64,000 bases of DNA from Prolixibacter sp. SD074 (GTDB taxonomy: Bacteria > Bacteroidota > Bacteroidia > Bacteroidales > Prolixibacteraceae): NCBI RefSeq assembly GCF_009617895.1, contig NZ_BLAW01000001.1, forward strand, positions 2,161,001 through 2,225,000. Reading direction: 5' to 3'. Below the pieces are notes generated by a model, which saw only the letters and a program-made list of their open reading frames with translations, had not been told where the DNA came from and did no database searches. The stretch's first letter is position 1. Each line of letters opens with the position of its first letter. The translations under genes and the position numbers were made by a program. Below are positions 48,220 to 58,200 of the stretch, one piece after another.

Positions 48220-48648
48220 TCACGCTTTTTCTTCGTTGCGTTTTCGCACATCGGCCACCAGCGCCTCAACCGTGATACTTTTAAAATGGTCAACGACTTT
48301 TTGGTTTAAAATATCCCAGAAGTCGCGGGCTGTGCAACGGCTTGCTTTCTCGCATTCGTAGTTTTTCGAAAGGCAATCGACAACATAAATCCCCGGTTCG
48401 AAGGCCCGGTGGATATCGTAGATGGTAATTTGGGAAGGATCGCGTCCAAGAACGTAGCCACTTTTTCGTCCGCGTACATTGGCAATTAAACCTGCTGCTT
48501 TCAGTGAAGCAATAATCTGGTCGAGGTATTTTACCGACAAATCCAGATTTTCGGCAATATCCTTTTGATAAATTCCCTCTGGACCTCCGTTTAATGCAAC
48601 CTCAATCATTACACGGATCCCATACCTGGTTTTCGTATTAAACTTCAC
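48220..48648 (-). CDS. Rrf2-family regulator with cluster-type cysteines
   Basis: 142-residue winged-helix regulator. DNA-binding part 1-65 (YGIRVMIEVAL, SVKYLDQIIASLKAAGLI). Three cysteines C92, C99 and C105 (CX6CX5C) resemble the iron-sulfur ligands of IscR and NsrR, so it probably senses redox state, nitric oxide or cluster status. The GTG start overlaps the TGA of the YceI gene (GTGA), so translation is coupled. Likely regulator of the YceI-porin cluster. Confidence 0.88.
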   Translation of the reverse strand: MKFNTKTRYGIRVMIEVALNGGPEGIYQKDIAENLDLSVKYLDQIIASLKAAGLIANVRGRKSGYVLGRDPSQITIYDIHRAFEPGIYVVDCLSKNYECEKASRCTARDFWDILNQKVVDHFKSITVEALVADVRKRNEEKA

Positions 48649-49265
48649 GGCGAATTGGCTTTTTGGGTGATTAATTTGATATCAAAATTAATAAATACTT
48701 CGTCTTTCACCCGGATCATTCCCAGGAAACGACGCGGCGGAGAAATGTTGTAATCCGTCAGTTGAATGCGGGTCCTTCCTTTGACAACAATCAGATTCTT
48801 CTCGCTGCGGACCACTTCCATTGGCGAAACATAATCATTGGTCATACCCGCGATGGTTATATCTATCGGAATATTCTTGACGTCCCGGGAAGTAAAAATA
48901 TGCAGTAATTCGGCGTCACTAATGGTAATTTGAATTTTCGGGTATTGCGATGCCTTCAGCAATTCCTTAAAATCATCAAGCATTGCCGGATTACTGGCAT
49001 CGATATGTTCGATGGGTATGAAAAAAGAGAGAGAATCGAGACGGTTGGAATCGGTAGGAAGCACTGCAAATGAAAAGTTCTCTGTCAGAGGCTGCTCATA
49101 ATAAAAATGAAACTGATTGACATTTGTCGAACCATCAATACGCACTTTGGCAAGTTGGCAGACTCCTCTGAAATCCGCTCCTTCTGCCCGTCCTCCGAAA
49201 TGCAGCAGAAAAACGAAAAGACCAACCTGAAACAACACCTTCCCTATGTAAATCTTTCTTCTCAT
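48645..49265 (-). CDS. YceI-like exported lipocalin-fold protein
   Basis: 206-residue protein with a signal peptide of about 29 residues (VGLFVFLLHFGG, AEG) and the YceI beta-barrel pattern (VRIDGSTNVNQFHFYY, FIPIEHIDASNPAMLDDFKELLKA, ITIAGMTNDY). YceI barrels bind isoprenoid lipids in known structures. It is less conserved than the neighbouring YceI at 50760 and is coupled to the Rrf2 gene. Confidence 0.8.
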   Translation of the reverse strand: MRRKIYIGKVLFQVGLFVFLLHFGGRAEGADFRGVCQLAKVRIDGSTNVNQFHFYYEQPLTENFSFAVLPTDSNRLDSLSFFIPIEHIDASNPAMLDDFKELLKASQYPKIQITISDAELLHIFTSRDVKNIPIDITIAGMTNDYVSPMEVVRSEKNLIVVKGRTRIQLTDYNISPPRRFLGMIRVKDEVFINFDIKLITQKANSP

Positions 49266-49363
49266 TTTGCTTTCCGGTGATAGTAAGACATACCCGAATT
49301 AAAACCATTTGTTCCAACCTGTCGGAACTTATGTGAAATTACTTCACTAACTAAAAAAACAGA

Positions 49364-49387
49364 ACCTTCCCCCACGTGGGGGAAGGT
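49364..49387. terminator. Perfect-palindrome terminator after the porin gene
   Basis: ACCTTCCCCC and GGGGGAAGGT flank ACGT, a 24-bp perfect palindrome; on the minus strand a T-rich tract follows. It lies 40 bp after the porin-like gene and may partly insulate the YceI-Rrf2 pair. Confidence 0.75.
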
Positions 49388-49427
49388 CTTTACTAAACAA
49401 TATATAATGGATGTAACCTGGATGAAC

Positions 49428-50663
49428 TTAGAAAGAAATTCCGGCTTCGAACATTACGCCTTTAAATTCGGCATTGTTACCGTACAGAGCAAAGTTGTTG
49501 TAGTTCTGATCGACATACTCCAGTTTGGCAACAATGTTCTTGGTCATATGCCATCCACCGGCAATTTGTACACGGTCAACTGACATATCATCACTGTCAC
49601 TGTTTTTCACTTTGTTGTAGCGAGTGCCAACATAGAACTGCTCCTGGCCGCCAAAGTGATAAAGGCCTTCGATTGCATATTGGTTATAATCGAAATCGTT
49701 ACCGCCAGGAGTTGTTCCTTTTGCCTTCTCAATGGTTCCGAAAACTTCCAAACCATACCATTTGGCAAACAGGTTAAACATTTCTGAATTATCTTTACTG
49801 GTGAAACCCGGGCCCCAACGACCAGTCGTATGATTTGATGTCTGATCGACATCACTCGCACTATTGGTTTCAGGCTTCATTACCAGGTAGTAGCGGGAAC
49901 CGGCACGATCACCATAGTAAAGAGAACCTGCATTGTTCTTCGCACTGCTATAAAGTGACACAGTTGCACGCAAACGGAAATTTTCATTCAGTTGTTTGTC
50001 AAAACCAACTTTTCCGTAATAAGCCAACTGATCAGCAGTATTGTAGCTAGTGTAAGTCTGCGTACTTGCATTGTAAGAAACGAGAGAAGGTTTCAGTGCA
50101 CCATTGGATACCGCAGCCATCGCAATCCAGCCGTTGTTGCGATACATTGCTTCAATAGCACCTGCAGTTGTGAAACCATCCATGATGTAATTTCCTACGA
50201 ATGCATTGCGGGTTACATTACCGTTATCAGAACGACGGAAGTGTTGGTCGCCGTAGTTGATTTCCATCATACCTACTTTCAATGTTACCTTCTCCATTAT
50301 TTTGTTAATCACATCAGAATTCAGGAAAGGAAGCTGATCCATCAGCAGATATCCACCTTTAACCCACGTTTCTTCATGGTGACGAGATGACAAATAGGTA
50401 GTCAGGTGAACCTGAACTCCGGGAGCCAGATCGGCATAAATTTTCATGTTTGCAGTAGGCAGGTTCAAACCTTTACCTAACGGAGTCAACGTTGTACCAT
50501 CAGCCGACTGGGTAAGAGCCTGATATTGCAGGGCAAAATCGGCACCTAAATGTGCTTGAACTTTAGTAAAATTGCTTCCATCAAGTTTGGGTTGTTCGAA
50601 TTGCTGTCCAAAAGTGAACGAAGCAATCAATAACCCTGCTAAAAGAAAGAATACTCTTTTCAT
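49428..50663 (-). CDS. Porin-like outer-membrane protein
   Basis: 411-residue outer-membrane beta-barrel: signal peptide ending SFTFGQ, many amphipathic strands with aromatic ends, and a final strand VMFEAGISF. It is related in style to Bacteroidota phosphate or general porins. It lies between two YceI genes with an Rrf2 regulator, suggesting a shared envelope function. Substrate unknown. Confidence 0.75.
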   Translation of the reverse strand: MKRVFFLLAGLLIASFTFGQQFEQPKLDGSNFTKVQAHLGADFALQYQALTQSADGTTLTPLGKGLNLPTANMKIYADLAPGVQVHLTTYLSSRHHEETWVKGGYLLMDQLPFLNSDVINKIMEKVTLKVGMMEINYGDQHFRRSDNGNVTRNAFVGNYIMDGFTTAGAIEAMYRNNGWIAMAAVSNGALKPSLVSYNASTQTYTSYNTADQLAYYGKVGFDKQLNENFRLRATVSLYSSAKNNAGSLYYGDRAGSRYYLVMKPETNSASDVDQTSNHTTGRWGPGFTSKDNSEMFNLFAKWYGLEVFGTIEKAKGTTPGGNDFDYNQYAIEGLYHFGGQEQFYVGTRYNKVKNSDSDDMSVDRVQIAGGWHMTKNIVAKLEYVDQNYNNFALYGNNAEFKGVMFEAGISF

Positions 50664-50759
50664 AACAATTGGTTAAAATCTGTGGTTACTATTTATTTAT
50701 CGGTGCAATGTCCCCGCAATTCACACTAATCCAACTCACGGTCGAACACTGCGTTTTCT

Positions 50760-51344
50760 CTATTTGCCTAATTCAAAATTATATTTGATGGTGAGGTCGT
50801 CACCGGTTTTGATAGCGCCAAGCATGGCTGTTACCTGCTCAATTCCGTATTCCGACATTTTCAGTTTAAAACTACCATTAACGACTGCATGGGAAGCATC
50901 CGTTACCTTACCCTTAAAAGGAATTTTTATGGTCTTGGTTACTCCGACCAATTGTAGTTTTCCTACTAAATCTCCACTAAATTCATTTCCATTGCTCTCC
51001 AAATTTTCCACTTTATCCGAAGTAAAAAGGATTTCAGGATGCTTATCACTCTTAATAGCCTTATAAGCTTTTTTATCCATCATGGAACTTTCATGACTTT
51101 TAAGACTTTTGGCCGGACAAGAGAATGCCACGTTTTCAATATTATTAACAACTGTTCCATCCATTTCCATCACTGCGGCACACTTCAAATCAGTTGTTTT
51201 CATATTCCAATCGTGTAGTGTCGAAGTCCCATCTACCTCTGCAGAACTTTTATCAGCTACCAAGTGGAATGACTCCTGCGCTTTCACCTGCCAATTCCCC
51301 AAAAAAAGGACGGCAGCAAGCAACGATATTACTCTCATTTTCAT
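50760..51344 (-). CDS. YceI family protein
   Basis: 194-residue exported YceI protein: signal peptide (VISLLAAVLFLGNWQVKAQ), then HLVADKSSAEVDGTSTLHDWNM, KAIKSDKHPEILFTSDKV and LVGVTKTIKIPFKG, all characteristic. Likely a periplasmic carrier of a polyisoprenoid or quinone-like lipid. First gene of the cluster, 96 bp before the porin gene. Confidence 0.93.
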   Translation of the reverse strand: MKMRVISLLAAVLFLGNWQVKAQESFHLVADKSSAEVDGTSTLHDWNMKTTDLKCAAVMEMDGTVVNNIENVAFSCPAKSLKSHESSMMDKKAYKAIKSDKHPEILFTSDKVENLESNGNEFSGDLVGKLQLVGVTKTIKIPFKGKVTDASHAVVNGSFKLKMSEYGIEQVTAMLGAIKTGDDLTIKYNFELGK

Positions 51345-51384
51345 TCGATTTTAATGTCCTACTATTCCTATCGTTTTGGTGGGA

Positions 51385-51416
51385 TAAACGTAGGTATTTT
51401 TTTTATCCGTCCCAAA
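51385..51416 (-). promoter_or_regulatory. Candidate promoter of the YceI-porin cluster
   Basis: Minus strand TTTG (51413-51416) and TACGTTTA (51385-51392, one mismatch to TAnnTTTG) are separated by 20 bp, 41 bp before the YceI start. The rest of 51345-51747 holds only the ettA terminator. Confidence 0.4.
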
Positions 51417-51698
51417 TGCCAAAAGTTAGGCCCCATATTAGATTTTTAATAAAATCGACACAAACACATCGCGACCCGGATGGCAAATCACACTTAAACA
51501 ACTAATACAATGCGCAATGCGCTCGTAGCATTAACTTTATTTAAACCAACTTTAAATAAAGTTAACAAAAAATTAGAATCATTCTTTGTACGCCCTTTTA
51601 TTTTTAAGATTTATGTAAAAGAAGGGACCAACCTTATAATCAGGGCCAAAACACCTCTATACCTGACAATTGACAATGCAACTACCTGCTACAAATAG

Positions 51699-51722
51699 AA
51701 AAAAGCCGGGAAAACCCGGCTT
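51699..51722 (-). terminator. Terminator of ettA
   Basis: AAGCCGGG (51703-51710) pairs with CCCGGCTT (51715-51722); a plus-strand A run at 51699-51704 gives the T tract on the minus strand. Confidence 0.85.
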
Positions 51723-51747
51723 CATAAATAAACACATACAACTATGT

Positions 51748-53433
51748 TCATTTAACCAATTTCTTGTATTTTATCCGGTGTGGACCGGTATCTCCAAAGC
51801 GTTTTTTCTTGTTTTCTTCGTATTCGGAGTAACTTCCTTCGAAAAAGTACACCGAAGAGTTGCCTTCAAAGGCCAAAATATGGGTGGCAACACGGTCCAA
51901 AAACCACCGGTCGTGTGAAATAACAACGCCACAACCGGCAAAACTGTCAAGGCCTTCTTCCAGCGCCCGCAATGTATTCACATCAATATCGTTGGTTGGC
52001 TCATCGAGAAGCAGCACGTTAGCACCCGACTTCAGCGTAAGTGCCAGATGCAGCCTGTTGCGTTCACCTCCCGATAGTATGCCACATTTCTTCTCCTGGT
52101 CGGCACCACTGAAGTTGAAGCGGGCAGCATAAGCTCTTGCATTGATAGAGCGCCCTCCGACCTGAACCTCATCGTTACCTCCTGAAATGACCTGGAACAC
52201 CGTCTTCTCCGGATCAATATCAGTGTGTGTTTGATCGGCATAACCTAGCGTAACCGTTTCTCCAATAGAAAAAGTTCCGTTATCCGGTTTCTCCATGTCC
52301 ATAATCATCTTGAACAAGGTGGTTTTACCAGCACCATTGGGACCAATTACCCCAACAATCCCGTTAGGCGGCAAAACAAAATCAAGATTTTCGAATAGCA
52401 ATCGTTCACCAAATCCTTTGGAAACGCCATGTGCTTCAATCACTTTATCACCAAGACGCGGACCATTGGGAATAAAGATTTCCAGTTTTTCCTCTTTCTG
52501 TTTCACATCCTCGTTCAGCAACTTTTCGTAAGCTCCCAAACGGGCTTTTGATTTGGCATGACGGGCTTTGGGGCTCATACGTACCCACTCCAGCTCATGC
52601 TCCAATGTTTTCCTGCGCTTTGCATTTCCTTTCGCTTCCTGGTCCATCTTCTTTTGCTTCTGCTCCAGCCATCCGGTATAATTTCCTTTCCAGGGAATGC
52701 CTTCGCCCCTGTCGAGCTCCAGGATCCAGCCAGCCACATTATCGAGGAAGTAGCGGTCGTGCGTAATGGAGATGACCGTACCTTTATATTGCTGAAGGTG
52801 CATTTCGAGCCACTGCACCGATTCAGCATCCAGGTGGTTGGTCGGCTCATCGAGCAGCAGTACGTCGGGTTCTTGAAGCAGTAGACGACAGAGGGCCACA
52901 CGGCGACGCTCACCACCCGATAAAATACTCACCGACGTATCACCGTCCGGACAGCGCAAGGCATCCATGGCACGTTCCAGTTTGTTATCGAGATTCCAGG
53001 CATCGGTAGCATCAATGTGTTCCTGCAATGCAGCCTGACGATCCATCAACTTCTGCATCTTGTCGGCATCCTCATAATATTCGGGCAGACCGAACTTCTG
53101 GTTGATTTCCTCATATTCATTCAGTATGTCGACTACTTCCTGGGTACCTTCCTGCACAATTTCCTTTACCGTTTTGGATTCATCGAGTTGCGGTTCCTGG
53201 GGAAGGTAACCCACATCGTACCCCGGCGAAAATACCACCTCGCCCTGGTAATCTTTTTCCAGGCCGGCAATAATCTTTAGCAGAGTTGACTTACCGGAAC
53301 CGTTCAAACCAATGATCCCAATTTTCGCTCCAAGGAAAAAGGAAAGAGAAATGTCTTTGATGACCTGTTTCTGCGGTGGGAAGGTTTTACTAACCTTATA
53401 CATCGAAAAAATGATCTGCCTGTCTTCGCTCAT
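51748..53433 (-). CDS. ettA: Energy-dependent translational throttle protein EttA (ABC-F)
   Basis: 561-residue cytoplasmic ABC-F ATPase acting at the ribosomal E site to gate translation by energy status. ATG 53433 (MSEDRQIIFSMYKVSK) fits the family; the longer frame from 53469 does not. Two ATPase domains: Walker A GLNGSGKST and GPNGAGKTT, signatures LSGGERRRVALCRLL and LSGGERNRLHLALTL, Walker B LLLDEPTNHLD and LLLDEPTNDID, and an EttA-type arm and linker between. Confidence 0.95.
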   Translation of the reverse strand: MSEDRQIIFSMYKVSKTFPPQKQVIKDISLSFFLGAKIGIIGLNGSGKSTLLKIIAGLEKDYQGEVVFSPGYDVGYLPQEPQLDESKTVKEIVQEGTQEVVDILNEYEEINQKFGLPEYYEDADKMQKLMDRQAALQEHIDATDAWNLDNKLERAMDALRCPDGDTSVSILSGGERRRVALCRLLLQEPDVLLLDEPTNHLDAESVQWLEMHLQQYKGTVISITHDRYFLDNVAGWILELDRGEGIPWKGNYTGWLEQKQKKMDQEAKGNAKRRKTLEHELEWVRMSPKARHAKSKARLGAYEKLLNEDVKQKEEKLEIFIPNGPRLGDKVIEAHGVSKGFGERLLFENLDFVLPPNGIVGVIGPNGAGKTTLFKMIMDMEKPDNGTFSIGETVTLGYADQTHTDIDPEKTVFQVISGGNDEVQVGGRSINARAYAARFNFSGADQEKKCGILSGGERNRLHLALTLKSGANVLLLDEPTNDIDVNTLRALEEGLDSFAGCGVVISHDRWFLDRVATHILAFEGNSSVYFFEGSYSEYEENKKKRFGDTGPHRIKYKKLVK

Positions 53434-53528
53434 GAAATAATATTTTATTTTCGTGGGTAAAATTCGCATATTTCCTGCGAAAAGACAACGGTATCAAATA
53501 CTTTAAGAACTATATAACCGGAAGCAGG

Positions 53529-53879
53529 TCATTTTTTTCGTAATAAAAAGAAACGGAGGATAACCTGATCGGCAAAAACAATCAAACCAACGAGTACAAT
53601 TAGTAATATATAAGGAAGGTATTCATTTGCTGCATTCGAAAACATCTGATGGATTGTTTTTGGATCGAAATAGAAAAAGATGCCCGTTAAAATTAATAGA
53701 GGTACGACAATAACACCAACTTTCCATGCATATTCGGACAGTAAGCGTTTCCTCAACATGCGATCGCCCACTTTGCGGCTAACGCGACCGGCAAAATCAG
53801 TTGAAAGTGAAAACTCCGGCCCCTCTTCCAAAACCTCATGAATCAGCTGGTCCATTTCGTTGTATGCTTCTTCCTTCAT
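53529..53879 (-). CDS. Small two-helix membrane protein downstream of an ECF sigma factor
   Basis: 116-residue protein with about 45 hydrophilic, acidic residues followed by two transmembrane helices (about 48-69 and 86-109) and a basic end. It lies 23 bp after the sigma gene, where an anti-sigma factor is expected. No zinc-binding anti-sigma motif is present, so the assignment is positional only. Confidence 0.7.
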   Translation of the reverse strand: MKEEAYNEMDQLIHEVLEEGPEFSLSTDFAGRVSRKVGDRMLRKRLLSEYAWKVGVIVVPLLILTGIFFYFDPKTIHQMFSNAANEYLPYILLIVLVGLIVFADQVILRFFLLRKK

Positions 53880-53902
53880 AACATCCTAATTTAATCAAAA
53901 AA

Positions 53903-54484
53903 TCATGATTCCATTCGATGAAAAACCCCGGCTTCCCCCGGAAGGGCATGTTCCAATATTTCCCGTAACTGCTTTCGCGCCCGGTTCAGGCAGCTTTTCA
54001 CCGTTCCTTCCGGCATGCCGGTAATCTCGTCAATTTCGTGGTACGAAAACTCCTCCAGATGGTAGAGCGTCAAAACGGTATGATAGGACATCGGCAGCTG
54101 TTCGATACCTTTCCGCACCACCGCCTTCATGTCGGTTTCGTGCACCGCACGCCAGGTCGCATCATCGGTCATTGCCAATTCGGCTTTTACCGGAATGGTC
54201 CCTGACAAATCCAATCGATCACGTTTGTGCTTTTTCAGGTAATCAGAACAAGTATTCCAGGCAATGGAGCCAATCCAGGTCGACAGCTTCGATTCGTTCC
54301 GGAAACGGGAGATGTTTTTGTACACTTTCATAAAAACATCCTGGCAAATATCTTCGATTTCATCCGGCTTCCCGACCACACGCCAAACCACATGCCACAC
54401 CAACTTCTGATGTTTCTGCACCAAAAACCGGAAAGCATTTTCATTTCCATCAACTACCTGTTTTACGATATCGTGATCGTTCAT
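53903..54484 (-). CDS. ECF-type RNA polymerase sigma factor
   Basis: 193-residue sigma-70-family factor. ATG 54484 (MNDHDIVKQVVDG) is favoured over an upstream frame extension. Region 2 covers about 15-85 (FRFLVQKHQKLVWHVVW, EDICQDVFMKVYKNI, STWIGSIAWNTCSDYLKK), region 4 about 125-180 (LPMSYHTVLTLYHLEEFSYHEIDEITG, GTVKSCLNRARKQLRE). Likely controlled by its membrane partner; target genes unknown. Confidence 0.92.
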   Translation of the reverse strand: MNDHDIVKQVVDGNENAFRFLVQKHQKLVWHVVWRVVGKPDEIEDICQDVFMKVYKNISRFRNESKLSTWIGSIAWNTCSDYLKKHKRDRLDLSGTIPVKAELAMTDDATWRAVHETDMKAVVRKGIEQLPMSYHTVLTLYHLEEFSYHEIDEITGMPEGTVKSCLNRARKQLREILEHALPGEAGVFHRMES

Positions 54485-54690
54485 ACGTACATAAGTCTTC
54501 GAAGCCTGAAGAAATGTTGCACTCCTGCTCAATAAAATTTCGAGACAAAGGATTCAATCACCTTTTATTACTGTTTTTCACCCATTCAACTTGATTTCAA
54601 ATAAAGCTAACCGAAAAAAATGACATTTGCTGCAACCTTTCTTATCGCCGAGTCGACATATAAGCCAAACAACATTTAAAACTGAAAATT

Positions 54691-55053
54691 ATGCAAGTCG
54701 TATTCGTAACCGCAGTCGTTTTTTACGGTATATATTACCTGCTCAGGACTTTGACCGACTATTTCCTGAAACGCCGTATCATTAAAGAAGGACATTTTGA
54801 GAAAGCCGGCATATTGGAAGTTGTTCCGCATGCGGCTGAAGATCCGGAACCCAGCCGGCACAAAACCCTGAAATGGGCTTTGGTGACGTTCATGGGTGGT
54901 GTCGGCCTCATCGTAGCCGACGTAGTTCAGAATTTACCGGGAATTCCATGGGTGCATTCCTTTAATACACTCATTCCATTTGGAATTGTACTGGTTTTTG
55001 TTTCGTTTGGCTTTATTATTTACTTCATCATTACCAACAAACGAAAAATATAA
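54691..55053 (+). CDS. Small membrane protein, DUF6249-like
   Basis: 120-residue protein with three hydrophobic helices (about 1-18, 60-78, 92-115) and a hydrophilic loop of charged residues between the first two. It resembles DUF6249 proteins found beside ECF sigma factors in Bacteroidota. Read divergently from the sigma gene, it could be part of the sigma regulon. Function unknown. Confidence 0.65.
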   Translation: MQVVFVTAVVFYGIYYLLRTLTDYFLKRRIIKEGHFEKAGILEVVPHAAEDPEPSRHKTLKWALVTFMGGVGLIVADVVQNLPGIPWVHSFNTLIPFGIVLVFVSFGFIIYFIITNKRKI

Positions 55054-55235
55054 AACGACTACGGGACGTGACACCACCGGCAGCAACCAGGAGGTCAACC
55101 CAGAACATGTTTTAAGGTGTGCAGCACGAAAAAGTATGCATGCTTAACATGTTTTGGGGCTATTCAGCCAACCGAACCCTTTCTGTACCGAGCCTATCGC
55201 CCCACGTTACGGCTTTTACCCCGACGACCCTCAAC

Positions 55236-58200
55236 CTATTGGGTAATGATAACCTCTCCTGCCGTATCGGATGCGTTGAATGCCGGTGCAAACTGGCACT
55301 GAATGGTTACCCGACCTGTGCTAAAATCACCATTGTGGCTTACCCTTAAGGGATATTCCAATAAATAATCGCCTTGTTTTAATTCCTGAATAAAGAAGCG
55401 GGTTTGTTCGTCGGTATTAACGCGATAGTACCACAAGCGACCGCTCGATTCGTAGCCGGAAGGCTGCTTTACCGGTTCGGCGCCGGCCGGACGAGCGTCG
55501 GCTATGGAGATAAATCCCAAATCACGATTTGTATGAATACGCAACCGCACCATTAACAAGTCACCCGGCCTGGCCCCTTTCAAATTGGAGGAGAGTGATC
55601 CTCCATCATTATTGCGGATAACGCGGTACAACGATTTGGTCACCGCCATTCCGTTCGCGGTTGACAACGAACTATCGACCGGGGCAAAGAACTGGTGATA
55701 CAAGGCGCCAAAGCCCGTTGTATTTCCGTTATTCCGAAGCTCCAGCTTTGAGTTTTCGGGCAATCCCGAAGACAACGTGTATTTGAAATAACCTTTCGGC
55801 GAACCGGAATGGGTTATCGAAACGGGTTGACCATTTAACACAATGACAGGCAAAGATGTCTGTAAGCTCGTATCAGTTCCGGTCGACAGCAACGCTTCAA
55901 CCGCTTTCACCGTTTCGGTTGAAGTAGCCCACGCGTGCGTTCTTTTCTGCTGCAACAACCATAATTTAGTGGCAGCCAAATCAGCTTTCGGGGCACCGGT
56001 TTTCTCAAACAACGGCATCATGACGGACTGCAGCGACAGTGACGATTCGCGGTAGGACCAGGACGAATTCTCCGTTCTCCAATACATGCCCAGCGTTTTA
56101 CTCTTCACCGCCCGCTCTTTCAACGACCCGATGATTGTTTGGGCCGTTTTCCGGTAGTCATTCTGCCACAGAACCATGGCGCTTTGTGCTTGCTGGTACA
56201 GCCTCAATTTCATCCAGGTTTGAGAAAGCTTCCGTAAGAAGAATTGCCCTGCGGCTTGTCCTTCGTTCCAGACAGGTTGTTGTTCCAGAATTGTGGCGGC
56301 ATATAAATAGTCGATGATGTTGGATGACGGAACATCTTGTTTCTGCCCGTTCCCGTTCAGCCGCTTGTAGCTTGCCACCATTTCCTTTTCGAGGTAGCGC
56401 ATGGCTTTTGCCAGAATCGTGCCCACCATCGCTCTTTCTTTTCCCGACAGGGCACTCTTATGAACGAGAGAAGAAAGACGGTTAACCACCTGTGCTGTAA
56501 TCCATGCATCTGCCTTCATTTCGGGATACCAGGAAAAACCACCGTCTTCCTGCTGCATGGCTTTGAGGCGTGATAAGTCATCGCTGATATTCGTGGCAAT
56601 GGTGTCGGGATTGAATAACTGCAACTGCTTTTTCTCCCGAACAACATCATCCATCCACGGCGTCTCGTTCAACCGGATGTTAGCCAAATCATCGTTGCGT
56701 TCCATCTGCGTTTTCAACGAATCGGTTGTATTCAGCAAGCGGATTCTTCGTTTGGCCAATTCTGTTTCAATCTCCGGATGTTGCTTCAGCAAGCTTTGAA
56801 CGGTTGTGTAAGCATACAGCCGGTTGGCCAGTCCCGTTGCACTTTGTGGACGGGAACTCATCACCGATGGTAATGCTTCGATGGCCTGCCAAACCGGATT
56901 TCCCATCCATTCCAGCGTCCATCTGTCGTTCGCCTGTTCTCCTTCCGGGAATAAGGGACCCCAAACCTTCACTCCACCCGGTTTCAACTGGAACGTTTCC
57001 GATTGTACCATCCATTGTTTTGCCGGAAGAACCTGAATTGTTTTTTCGTATCCATCACCCAGGTTTCCTGCTGATCCAATTACCTGAATCCGGTATAACC
57101 CGGCCTTTTCGGGAGCCTGCACCAACCACTTCACAGCACCTGACTCGCCGTCTTCCAGGACAATGTGCCGTGGCTCAAATCCGGGTTGCAACGTATCGTT
57201 CGAGTCAACAGCAATCAGATTCAAATGAATATCAGCTTCCAGTTCTTTTCCCGAAAGGTTGGTTATTTTCGCCGGTAACTCCACCTGGTCGCCGGCCACC
57301 AGGAAACGCACAGGATACGGCTCGACCATCAACGGTTTTTGACTGACAAACGAGGTGTCAGTCGTACCGGTTTTTCCGTTAACGGTATGTGCCAGTGCCA
57401 TGAATTTCCATTTCGTCAAAGCATCGGGCATACGGAAATGAACGGTAGCCATTCCGTTCGCATCGGTTTTCAACTGCGGGCCAAACCAAGCTGTTTCGCG
57501 GAGATCACTGCGAATTTTCGGCTGTTCAACTTTCGGTGCAGAGCCAACGCCACGAATCACTACCCGTTTGTCGGCAACGCCCTCATTAACCACTACCTGT
57601 GTTTCATCCGCTTTTTCGGCCGTGAAAAAAACAGGACTGTTCTCTTGCCCAAATACCCATCCGGGAAGCCCCAGCTCCGGAACCACTTCGGATTGCACAT
57701 CTTTCATCGGCAGATTCTGACAATGGCCATAATCATTTTGTACCGAACGAATCATCAGCGGCATTTGCCGGACATAAAACCAATGATTGAAAAGGCTCAA
57801 ACTCCAGCTATGCATTCGAATGTCGTCCAGCGATGCATCATATACAACACCTGCCACTTCTGCCTGAACGGGTTTGCCACTTTCGTCGGTGACCTGGATT
57901 TTCCAGGAGACCTCTTTGCCGGGTCCTGTCTTCTCAGGAAAATCGACAGTACTGACCTGTAATTTTTTATCCGGCTGCATCACATTAATCCGGAAAAACT
58001 TCCGAAAAGTACGGCCTTGTTGTACAGCCGATACGTGAACAGCTAATCCGTTGACCATTTTTGTTGTCACCGGAATGCTCACCTGACGACGACTTTTATT
58101 CGTTTTCACCACCGGAAGTTGAATTAAGGTATCCGGCTCTTCCAGCGAAATCTGCCAAAAACTTTCACCGGTTGTTCCCAGGTCCAGCTTCAGGTGATCA

